Source: an uncultured Christensenella sp.
GTDB lineage: Bacteria > Bacillota > Clostridia > Christensenellales > UBA3700
DNA length: 9,161 nucleotides
Direction: 5' to 3'
Assembly (NCBI GenBank): GCA_910584975.1
Contig: CAJUEA010000042.1
Span: 1 to 9,161 of the forward strand
Part shown: positions 1 through 4,806 of the stretch, piece after piece
Position numbering within the stretch: position 1 is the first letter of the stretch
Layout of the letters: each line of letters starts with the position of its first letter
Position numbers and translations under genes: made by a program
Notes under the pieces: generated by a model
Told to the model about the DNA's origin: nothing
The model's input: the letters and a program-made list of their open reading frames with translations, nothing else
Databases searched by the model: none

Positions 1-2
1 CG

Positions 3-110
3 GAATTACCACCCGATAAAGAACAAGCAAAAAGGCTGTCAAGGCTCGTTTACCGCGAGACGATGACAGCCATTAGCACCGAAAACAAAACCGACAAGCC
101 GCAAGATTAA
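3..110 (+). CDS. 3' end of an unidentified gene, possibly from a mobile element
   Basis: An open frame enters from the left edge and ends at TAA 108-110, giving 35 residues that begin ELPPDKEQAKRLSRL and end in a charged, disordered-looking tail (ENKTDKPQD). The stretch is clearly richer in G+C than the 500 bases after it, and codon use (CTC, GCC, ACC, CGC) differs from the AT-rich genes further on. That suggests a horizontally acquired element whose right edge lies near here. I do not recognise the protein. A recombinase or other element-encoded protein is possible but only a guess. The minus strand here is blocked by stops in all frames, which favours the plus-strand reading. Confidence 0.4.
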   Translation, partial: ELPPDKEQAKRLSRLVYRETMTAISTENKTDKPQD

Positions 111-244
111 CTTGCGACTATTTGCTTACCGTAAAGCGGATAGTCCGACAGTGGCAATTCCACTTGGCAAAACAATTCTGTGTTGTTCACCTTGACTATT
201 GTTATGTTCTTATTTGCAATAATCCGCTTCACCATATTCCTATG

Positions 245-277
245 ATACGAACTTTTTTGAAAAACAAAGGTTCGTAT
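245..277. repeat. Inverted repeat ATACGAAC...GTTCGTAT
   Basis: Perfect 8-bp arms (245-252 and 270-277) extend inward by four more positions with one G-T pair, leaving a 9-base centre. The repeat lies just upstream of the extended -10 promoter at 300-308, so it could be an operator or an RNA hairpin. Read on the minus strand, 261-274 gives CGAAC-N4-GTTTT, close to but not matching the Bacillota LexA box. No gene is clearly controlled by it. Confidence 0.4.
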
Positions 278-280
278 TAT

Positions 281-308
281 TTTATGCAAATGATTACTTT
301 GGTATAAT
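281..308 (+). promoter_or_regulatory. Extended -10 promoter
   Basis: TATAAT at 303-308 is preceded by TGG (300-302), an extended -10. The -35 is poor (TTTATG at 281-286, 16-bp spacer). Transcription would start near 315. The only downstream element before the next terminator is a short AT-rich stretch, so it may drive a small RNA. Confidence 0.4.
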
Positions 309-341
309 AAAACATTTTGAAAGTTGATTAAAATTTGTTAA

Positions 342-379
342 AGGCATTCTAAGAAAAATCTTGGAGTGCTTATTTTTTT
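342..379 (+). terminator. Rho-independent terminator
   Basis: Stem 344-354 pairs with 359-369 (11 bp with some G-U, AAAA loop), with two further pairs outside, followed by TTATTTTTTT. It would end a transcript of about 65 nt from the promoter at 281-308, or read-through from the left. The stretch 380-502 shows no gene and no clear structure. Confidence 0.6.
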
Positions 380-502
380 ATTAAATATTCTTCATTTTTC
401 TGTGTGTATAAATTTCTGTGTTGTGACATAGAGGTTAAAGTTTTTACCATATCTCGCAGTATGATACATACAAAACGCAAATATTTAATATAACATAACT
501 TA

Positions 503-531
503 TTGACAGTTTGGCATAAAAGTGTTACAAT
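503..531 (+). promoter_or_regulatory. Sigma-A promoter of the lipoprotein leader
   Basis: A perfect -35 TTGACA (503-508), a 17-bp spacer and -10 TACAAT (526-531) form one of the best sigma-A promoters in the window. The predicted start, about 538, coincides with the first bases of the closing helix of the leader RNA. Confidence 0.8.
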
Positions 532-537
532 AACAAT

Positions 538-741
538 GCGACCTTATAACTTAATAATATTTATTATGCCACTATATATTAGGGGTGTTTTACGTTTGCA
601 TTTTTGGATATTTGCTGAGAACCCACGCAAAACACAAATATAGTGGTAGTTGTAAGGTCGCACTTCAACAAGGGGTTCGGCTTAGCATTGTGTCGTCTCT
701 CGTTGAGGGCGACACTTTTTTTATTTTTGGAGGTATTTATT
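538..741 (+). promoter_or_regulatory. Structured attenuator leader, candidate orphan riboswitch
   Basis: Helix P1 pairs 537-548 with 651-662 (12 bp, one G-U). Inside it lie a small A-U hairpin (552-557/561-566) and helix P2 (567-577/638-648, 11 bp), which together could form a three-way junction. P3 (585-591/629-635) caps P2 and leaves a large loop at 592-628. Downstream, the terminator 690-715 competes with an antiterminator: 657-661 pairs with 709-713, and 663-669 pairs with 702-708. Bases 657-661 also belong to P1, so stable P1 should leave the terminator on and the gene off. That is the layout of a transcriptional OFF switch. GGGGTG (582-587) and CTGAGA (615-620) recall the 5' half of the TPP riboswitch, but its conserved 3' half is absent. 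The ligand or trigger is unknown; a protein-binding leader is the main alternative. Confidence 0.6.
690..727 (+). terminator. Attenuator terminator before the lipoprotein gene
   Basis: GTGTCG (690-695) pairs with CGACAC (710-715). The helix continues inward through 696-699 with 705-709 and is followed by seven T (716-722) and ATTTTT. It lies 15-25 bases upstream of the start codon, between promoter and gene, so it can only act as a conditional stop. Confidence 0.75.
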
Positions 742-1008
742 TTGAAAAAACATGTCAAATTGATTATGGGCATTCTCTTGATTTTGCTAGTAGCTTTTGC
801 ATTAACTGCTTGCGGCAAAAACGAGTTGCGACCTTATTACGGCACTTACATAGATGGGGATGGTAAGACTATCACTATTGATGAAAATCATTTTACTATT
901 GAAGACGGCAAATCACATGAAAGTGCAAGTGTTGAATATAAAGTAATCGGGGATGATTGTGACAAATTAGATCTTTATCACTCTTCTGTGTATTTTGGAA
1001 AAGGTTGA
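742..1008 (+). CDS. Lipoprotein, N-terminal part of a frameshifted BspA-like gene
   Basis: Translation most likely starts at TTG 742, just after GGAGG at 729-733. From there the protein has a lysine-rich n-region (LKKHVK), a hydrophobic core and the lipobox LTAC, with Cys24 as the lipidation site, so it should be anchored outside the membrane. Starts further upstream would fall inside the terminator and leader. The mature part (YYGTYIDGDGKTITIDENHF) is a short beta-rich domain of unknown role. The frame closes at TGA 1006-1008, while a leucine-rich-repeat domain continues in the +1 frame from about 995. Removing one T from the TTTT run at 993-996 would fuse the two (VYLEKVEED). The original product was therefore probably one 350-residue lipoprotein. 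A sequencing error or a true inactivating indel are both possible. Confidence 0.65.
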   Translation: MKKHVKLIMGILLILLVAFALTACGKNELRPYYGTYIDGDGKTITIDENHFTIEDGKSHESASVEYKVIGDDCDKLDLYHSSVYFGKG

Positions 1009-1816
1009 AGAAGACTTGAAAAACTATGAATTAACGGCTGTTTATGAAAATATCGAAAACGCCTTTGAATTTAGATATATTCCTACGCTAAATGGTTATG
1101 AACTTGTAAAGTATACAGGAAATGCAAGGGTTGTAGAAATCCCCGCTTTATACAAAGATCTTCCTGTGAAAATCATAAATGGTAGTTCTTTTAATGGAAA
1201 CAAAAGCATTTGCAATGTAATATTACCAGATACTATTACAAAAATTGGTGGAGGAGCATTCAGCGGCTGCACTAGTCTTGTAAGTATAAAAATACCAAAT
1301 AGTGTTACAGATATTGGAGACTGGACATTCAACGGTTGCACTAGTCTTGCTGATATCACATTATCAAATAGTTTAACAAAAATTGGCAGTCAAGCATTCG
1401 ACGATTGTACAAGTCTTAAAAGTGTCGCAATACCAAATAGTGTAACAACAATTGGCAGTTATGCATTCGAGAATTGCACTAGTCTTACTAGTATCACAAT
1501 ACCAAATAGTGTAACATCCATTGATGGAGGAGCATTCAGAGATTGTATAAGTCTTAAAAGTGTCGTAATACCAAATAGTGTAATGTACATTATTAGCTGT
1601 GCATTCGAGAATTGCAAAAACTTGAAAACTATATATGTTGAATCTGAAAAAATAGTCAATAGCACATATGTGGAGCATTGCTTGTTTGACTATGCAGATG
1701 ATATTTACATACCAGCAGATATTGAAATAACAAATAGTTATTTTGATGTGGTATGTGAAAAAAAAGAAAATGTTATAATAAATAACAAAGAATATTATCA
1801 TTTTAAAAGGAGGTAG
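995..1816 (+). CDS. BspA-like leucine-rich-repeat domain protein (frameshifted C-terminal part)
   Basis: This 273-residue frame has an N-terminal linker (1-69), then six consecutive 23-residue LRR_5/BspA-type repeats (70-207) of the pattern TSLxSIxIPNSVTxIGxxAFxxC. A partial seventh repeat (KNLKTIYV) and a C-terminal cap rich in Tyr, Asn and Glu follow. Such repeats build surface-exposed solenoids that in characterised relatives bind host or bacterial ligands. The nominal start, TTG 995, has no ribosome binding site and overlaps the upstream lipoprotein frame, so the true gene probably began at 742 and was split by a one-base change. Without the signal peptide this part would stay in the cytoplasm. 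The end overlaps the AAAAGGAGG ribosome binding site of the next gene, suggesting co-transcription. Confidence 0.75.
   Translation: MEKVEEDLKNYELTAVYENIENAFEFRYIPTLNGYELVKYTGNARVVEIPALYKDLPVKIINGSSFNGNKSICNVILPDTITKIGGGAFSGCTSLVSIKIPNSVTDIGDWTFNGCTSLADITLSNSLTKIGSQAFDDCTSLKSVAIPNSVTTIGSYAFENCTSLTSITIPNSVTSIDGGAFRDCISLKSVVIPNSVMYIISCAFENCKNLKTIYVESEKIVNSTYVEHCLFDYADDIYIPADIEITNSYFDVVCEKKENVIINNKEYYHFKRR
1202..1615 (+). repeat. Tandem 69-bp LRR-coding repeats (six units)
   Basis: Six in-register 69-base units encode the 23-residue leucine-rich repeats. Short blocks such as TGCACTAGTCTT and ACCAAATAGTGT recur almost unchanged, and third positions are conserved too, which points to recent duplication within the gene. 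Copy number could change by slippage or recombination. Confidence 0.75.
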
Positions 1817-1819
1817 AAA

Positions 1820-2131
1820 ATGAACAATAATACTGGTGTAAATCCAAACGAAGTTATTTCTCCCAAAAGAAGGTTGGATGCAAGCACTCTTAGGGTGTGG
1901 GTAGAAGAGGAGCATTTTAGCATTGCTACTTTTAAATGGGATGGTGACGAATACCGTGCAGGGATAAGGTGGAATGGCAAAGATGGTTCTCGTGGTTATC
2001 CGACAAGCAGGTGTAGACCAACTTGGTTTATCATACCTTCAGCTGTTGCACTGGAATACATAGAGAAAATATGCTCAGCGGAGCAAGTTGAGGAATTTAA
2101 ATCCATAAGGTTTGGAAATAATTTTAAATAA
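1820..2131 (+). CDS. Uncharacterised 103-residue protein
   Basis: ATG 1820 follows a very strong AAAAGGAGG (1805-1813) that forms the last codons of the LRR gene, so the two are probably translated from one message. The product is soluble, with no signal peptide or membrane segment. It has a Trp- and Arg-rich middle (TFKWDGDEYRAGIRWNGKDGSRGYPTSR, positions 38-65) that reads as a beta-sheet, and a C-terminal helix (ALEYIEKICSAEQVEEFKSI). I do not recognise the family. Its place next to a surface lipoprotein and before a toxin-like fragment suggests an accessory, perhaps element-borne, role, but nothing in the sequence gives a function. Confidence 0.7.
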   Translation: MNNNTGVNPNEVISPKRRLDASTLRVWVEEEHFSIATFKWDGDEYRAGIRWNGKDGSRGYPTSRCRPTWFIIPSAVALEYIEKICSAEQVEEFKSIRFGNNFK

Positions 2132-2148
2132 AATTATTAAAAGCCATA

Positions 2149-2253
2149 TTGGTTGCAAATTATAACTTATAACCAAAATATATTCTTGTGGGCAATATTA
2201 AATGATTGCTCATATTAACAATTTAGTTCGACCAAGGGAGACGGTACTTCACC
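2149..2253 (+). other. Structured stretch before a terminator
   Basis: Hairpins TTGGTT/AACCAA (2149-2154/2171-2176) and GGGCAAT/ATTGCTC (2190-2196/2205-2211) precede the terminator. GGGA (2236-2239) can pair with TCCC (2256-2259), part of the 5' arm of the terminator, with GGT/ACC (2243-2245/2251-2253) inside. This may be a weak antiterminator. The string AAGGGAGACGGTAC faintly recalls a T-box core but lacks its conserved TGGNACC. Confidence 0.3.
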
Positions 2254-2283
2254 AGTCCCACTGCATTGTGGGACTATTTTTTT
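2254..2283 (+). terminator. Rho-independent terminator
   Basis: AGTCCCAC (2254-2261) pairs perfectly with GTGGGACT (2268-2275) across a 6-base loop and is followed by ATTTTTTT. It ends the transcript of the gene at 1820-2131 or serves as an attenuator for the genes after it. From 2284 to 2358 I see only a small palindrome (GTAGC-TTA-GCTAC, 2337-2349) and no gene. Confidence 0.75.
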
Positions 2284-2358
2284 AATGGATTCTCACTCAC
2301 CCAAGGGCTTATGCTTCGCTTTGGACACTCCTCCTCGTAGCTTAGCTACTTTGAGACT

Positions 2359-2559
2359 TTGGCTACAAATAATTATCAATTGTTTGCTTTACGCGTCGTC
2401 CCCCATGTCGTTGCAATAAGTGTTAAAACAGAAATAAATGGCAGTGGCGATAAGACTGGAAGAACATATATTGTTAGATTAGGTTGGATGGTTTTTTCAA
2501 ATGGAAAGTTAAAAAATAATACATTAATAGCAGGATGGTGGTTAAATGAAGTTATTTGA
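2359..2559 (+). pseudogene. C-terminal fragment of a toxin-like or DUF6883-like protein
   Basis: The frame is open from 2341 to TGA 2557-2559, but the first possible start (TTG 2359) has no ribosome binding site and the first 20 residues look random. From about residue 21 the product becomes protein-like: VKTEINGSGDKTGRTYIVRLGWMV followed by LIAGWW. This is the kind of short beta-rich ending seen in DUF6883-type domains, which I recall as neighbours of DUF4926 genes and as tips of polymorphic toxins. I think it is the surviving 3' end of a larger gene whose 5' part is lost. It overlaps the next gene by 14 bases. The family call is from memory and weak; the idea of a truncated remnant is firmer. 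Confidence 0.4.
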
Positions 2560-2908
2560 TAAAGTTAAAGTTTTAGTATCAAAAGAAAAATATGAAAAAT
2601 GTGAAGTTTTTAAGGGAATGATTGGGACTATAATTGATGCAGAAATTAGAGGTAGAACATTTCATGTGATTTTTACTGACCCTACACCATTTACTGAAGA
2701 AACAATGTACTCAATCAAACCAGATATTTTATGCGTTATAGATATAAAAGATTTGGAAGTTGTTGAAGAAAGTAACTGTACTGATGAATATTTGTTAGAA
2801 AATTTACCAAAACAAAATCCTAAATGGTTTTGCAAAGTGGAGGATGGTTTTATCATTAACTTGTTTGGCGAAAAATTGAATAAAATTCCTTACGATTACG
2901 ATAGCTGA
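2546..2908 (+). CDS. DUF4926-like small protein, possible immunity partner
   Basis: The 120-residue product starts at ATG 2546 behind a modest AGGATGG, inside the end of the preceding fragment, so the two were translationally coupled. Residues 1-70 (MKLFDKVKVLVSKEKY...FKGMIGTIIDAEIRGRTFHVIF) have the pattern of DUF4926: an opening strand, then a GxxGTIxxxxxGRTFHVxF beta-barrel-like core. A more divergent, acidic C-terminal half (VEDGFIINLFGEKLNKI) follows. There is no signal peptide or membrane segment. A small cytoplasmic protein encoded directly after a toxin-like C-terminus is the classical arrangement for an immunity gene, but that role is inferred from position only. The frame is intact although its partner looks broken. 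Confidence 0.65.
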   Translation: MKLFDKVKVLVSKEKYEKCEVFKGMIGTIIDAEIRGRTFHVIFTDPTPFTEETMYSIKPDILCVIDIKDLEVVEESNCTDEYLLENLPKQNPKWFCKVEDGFIINLFGEKLNKIPYDYDS

Positions 2909-2971
2909 TTTTTTTCCAACAAAAATAATACTTAACCAACCATTACCACCAACAATTTAAACAAAAAAATC

Positions 2972-3004
2972 AAAATATCCCACGATTTTCGGTGGGATAT
3001 TTTT
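2972..3004 (+). terminator. Terminator of the plus-strand accessory genes
   Basis: A perfect 12-bp stem pairs 2972-2983 with 2992-3003 (core TATCCCAC/GTGGGATA). T follows on the plus strand and an A-rich tract precedes it, so it could work in both directions. Confidence 0.85.
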
Positions 3005-3046
3005 ATAAATCGACTTTTTGATATCTCTTAATCTTTCAATCAGACA

Positions 3047-3071
3047 TAAAAAAACCTTGCTGTTGCAAGGT
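3047..3071 (-). terminator. Terminator of the rpsF-ssb-rpsR operon
   Basis: CCTTGC (3055-3060) pairs with GCAAGG (3065-3070) around a 4-base loop. On the minus strand it is followed by eight T (complement of 3047-3054), 17 bases after the rpsR stop. Confidence 0.85.
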
Positions 3072-3087
3072 GTTTTTTGTTTTTTAA

Positions 3088-3333
3088 TTAGTCAGCTCTG
3101 TATGGAATCAATGCCATAGTTCTAGCTCTTTTTACAGCTGTAGCAACCATTCTTTGATGTTTTGCACAAACTCCGCTCATTCTTCTAGGAAGGATTTTGC
3201 CCTTTTCTGTAATGAATTTTCTTAGCTTTGCTACATCTTTATAGTCAAGCTCATCAACTTTTTCAACGCAGAAAATGCAAACTTTTTTCCTTGGCATTTT
3301 TTTAACAGGACGCTTTACATTCTTATCTTCCAT
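3088..3333 (-). CDS. rpsR: 30S ribosomal protein S18
   Basis: The 81-residue product has the full S18 pattern: a basic N-terminus, then CIFCVEKVDELDYKDVAKLRKF, then the ILPRRMSGVCAKHQRMVATAVKRARTMALIPY signature of the RNA-binding core. It belongs to the cysteine-containing form, with CxxC at 19-22 and C..H at 55-58, which can bind zinc; many bacteria have cysteine-free copies. S18 binds the 30S platform as a heterodimer with S6, encoded two genes upstream. AAAGGAG lies 8 bases before ATG. It is the last gene of the operon and is followed by a terminator. Confidence 0.97.
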   Translation of the reverse strand: MEDKNVKRPVKKMPRKKVCIFCVEKVDELDYKDVAKLRKFITEKGKILPRRMSGVCAKHQRMVATAVKRARTMALIPYRAD

Positions 3334-3370
3334 GATTATTCTCCTTTAAAATGATTTGTGGTAAGACAAA

Positions 3371-3763
3371 TTAAAATGGCATATCGCCGTCGTCAACAGG
3401 TTCCAACTCGTCAACAGGGCTATTGCTGTTTGTCTTGCCTTGAGTTGCAGTAGCTTCATTTCTTGCTGACAAAAACTCAACTTCATCTGCTTGCAAATCA
3501 ACAGCAGTGCGTTTGATACCATCTTTGTCGTCATATCTTCTGATTTGAAGTGAACCACATACTCCTACTTGGCTTCCTTTTGCAAGAAATTTATTGCAGT
3601 TTACAGCAGCATCACGCCAAACTGTAACTGGGAAGAAATCTGTCTCATCCCTGTTAAATCTGCGATTTACAGCAACTGTAAAAGAACATACTTGCACACC
3701 ACTTCCAGTGCTTCTAAGCTCTGGGTCAGCAGTCAATCTACCAATGATTTGAATTTTATTCAT
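3371..3763 (-). CDS. ssb: Single-stranded DNA-binding protein
   Basis: SSB coats single-stranded DNA during replication, repair and recombination. The 130-residue product starts MNKIQIIGRLTADPELR and has the OB-fold pattern VQVCSFTVAVNRRFN...TDFFPVTVWRDAAVNC, with a basic loop (LQIRRYDDKDGIKRTAVDL). It ends in the acidic tip DDGDMPF, which recruits partner proteins. The linker before the tip is short, making this a compact SSB. AAGGAG precedes ATG at 3763. The gap to rpsF is 106 bases, long for this operon. It carries a perfect 8-bp inverted repeat (GCTTGCAT 3780-3787 and ATGCAAGC 3826-3833) that could fold in the message. Confidence 0.97.
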   Translation of the reverse strand: MNKIQIIGRLTADPELRSTGSGVQVCSFTVAVNRRFNRDETDFFPVTVWRDAAVNCNKFLAKGSQVGVCGSLQIRRYDDKDGIKRTAVDLQADEVEFLSARNEATATQGKTNSNSPVDELEPVDDGDMPF

Positions 3764-3869
3764 AATTACTCCTTATTGTGCTTGCATAACTTCAACCATT
3801 TTATAGTTTGATTTTTAAACAACAAATGCAAGCTTTCTTTTGTACTGCACCTTGGCAGCTTTAAAATGA

Positions 3870-4154
3870 TTACTTTTTAATAATCATACATCTTTTAGCA
3901 TTGTCCATGATTTGAACTTGTCTGTTAAGCAAAGCTGGAACAGCAGCGTCTGCCTCAAAGTTCATAAGCACATAATAGCCTTCAGTTGAATAATCTTGCA
4001 AAGTGTAAGCAAACTTTTTTGTACCCCACTTATCAATGTTTTCAACTGTGCCACCATTGCTTGTAACAATACTTTCCATTTTATCAATAACAGCTTGTTT
4101 AGCTTCTTCGCTTGCATCGTTATTGATGATGTATAGCATTTCGTACTTAGACAT
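3870..4154 (-). CDS. rpsF: 30S ribosomal protein S6
   Basis: The 94-residue product MSKYEMLYIINNDASEEAKQAVIDKMESIV has the S6 ferredoxin-like fold pattern. The conserved GGTVENIDKWGTKKFAYTL and EGYYVLMNFEA stretches follow, then the C-terminal LNRQVQIMDNAKRCMIIKK that faces S18. I chose ATG 4154, because TAAGGAGG at 4161-4168 sits six bases upstream; an in-frame ATG at 4175 would precede that site and add seven residues unlike S6. The gene heads rpsF-ssb-rpsR, a conserved bacterial order coupling ribosome assembly with replication. There is no long acidic tail. Confidence 0.96.
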   Translation of the reverse strand: MSKYEMLYIINNDASEEAKQAVIDKMESIVTSNGGTVENIDKWGTKKFAYTLQDYSTEGYYVLMNFEADAAVPALLNRQVQIMDNAKRCMIIKK

Positions 4155-4214
4155 ATAGCACCTCCTTATGGTCATTGACTCTCAAAGAGAGTAAGGATTG
4201 AGTTAGACTCAAAC
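4155..4214 (-). promoter_or_regulatory. rpsF mRNA leader with two hairpins
   Basis: The predicted 60-nt leader starts with a perfect hairpin TTGAGT-CTA-ACTCAA (complement of 4198-4212). After five bases comes a second perfect hairpin ACTCTC-TTT-GAGAGT (complement of 4178-4192). The TCCTT between them can pair with AAGGA of the ribosome binding site, and CTCAA of hairpin 1 can instead pair with TTGAG of hairpin 2. Mutually exclusive folds could control translation, and S6-S18 autoregulation is known for this operon. The CCG motif of the described S6:S18 leader is not visible. Confidence 0.45.
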
Positions 4215-4220
4215 AAATGT

Positions 4221-4249
4221 ATTATAACAAATTAATTTTTTTTTGTAAA
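4221..4249 (-). promoter_or_regulatory. Sigma-A promoter of rpsF-ssb-rpsR
   Basis: On the minus strand, -35 TTTACA (complement of 4244-4249), a 17-bp spacer and a perfect -10 TATAAT (complement of 4221-4226). Transcription would start near 4214. Confidence 0.8.
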
Positions 4250-4298
4250 GCAATTTGATTTAATTAATAAAAAATTATAAAATGCAAAACAAATTGAA

Positions 4299-4706
4299 TT
4301 AATCAAAACTTATATCAACATCGTTTCGATAGCCATTCATTACAACATTTGCAATAAGTCTGCCTTGTCCATCGCACACACTTATGATATAGTTGCAAGT
4401 ATGTTTTGTACTGCTGACAAGCACAGCAGTCGCAACCAGTTTATTATCCTTTGCAGGTCTAAAATAAGTTACATTTGCATCCAAAGTAACACATAATTTG
4501 CCACCCAAATTGCTGGATACAGCAAAAGCAAAATCTGCAAGTGAATAGATTGTTCCACCATGCACACCACCTTTTGCATTCAAAAAATTTTCACTCACAA
4601 TCATAGAGCAAATTGATTTTTCAAAAGATGCCTCCTCAATTTCAATGCCAAGAGTTTGCGCAAGAGTATCTTTTTTGAAAAACTCTTTCAATTTTTCCAT
4701 ATTCAT
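4299..4706 (-). CDS. PaaI-family hotdog-fold thioesterase
   Basis: Members of this family hydrolyse acyl-CoA or aryl-CoA thioesters in the cytoplasm, usually as tetramers. The 135 residues fit the family. The active-site stretch NAKGGVHGGTIYSLADFAFA carries the HGG at 49-51 and the LAD at 56-58 on the central hotdog helix. The strand VTLDANVTYFRPAKDNKLVATA follows, as in PaaI and YdiI relatives. The substrate cannot be told from sequence. ATG 4706 is taken as the start, with GGTG a few bases upstream; a second ATG two codons later is equally possible. The gene lies 97 bases downstream of the dehydrogenase-like gene on the same strand with no obvious terminator between them, so both may share a message. 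Confidence 0.85.
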   Translation of the reverse strand: MNMEKLKEFFKKDTLAQTLGIEIEEASFEKSICSMIVSENFLNAKGGVHGGTIYSLADFAFAVSSNLGGKLCVTLDANVTYFRPAKDNKLVATAVLVSSTKHTCNYIISVCDGQGRLIANVVMNGYRNDVDISFD

Positions 4707-4806
4707 AACAACACCAACTTTTTTAATTTATTTTTTTCTACAATTTCAAAAACTGCAATGCTTTTATATAATATTATCAACAAATTATCACACAAAATTT
4801 CAACTA

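Noticed and set aside
107..235. Minus-strand 42-residue frame (MVKRIIANKNITIVKVNN...) as a gene
   Set aside because: The AGGA is too close to the ATG, no family was recognised, and it ends overlapping the stop of the plus-strand fragment. It remains possible but unsupported.
581..624. TPP riboswitch, from GGGGTG, CTGAGA and ACCC in the right order
   Set aside because: The P3 helix does not form between these blocks. The conserved 3' half (ACCTGATC ... GCGTAGGGAA) is missing, and the gene is not related to thiamin.
993..1010. Programmed frameshifting to join the lipoprotein and LRR frames
   Set aside because: Joining needs a +1 shift. There is no slow codon or internal Shine-Dalgarno-like stimulator of the prfB type, and the A/T runs are too short for known slippery sites; a simple indel explains it better.
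1373..1915. Long minus-strand open frame across the LRR gene
   Set aside because: It is a by-product of the repeat's codon pattern, antisense to a clear LRR protein, with a biased composition rich in Tyr, Cys and Ile.
2234..2275. T-box antiterminator/terminator
   Set aside because: The TGGNACCGCG core and the upstream stem I with specifier loop are not present; only the G-rich start and the terminator resemble it.
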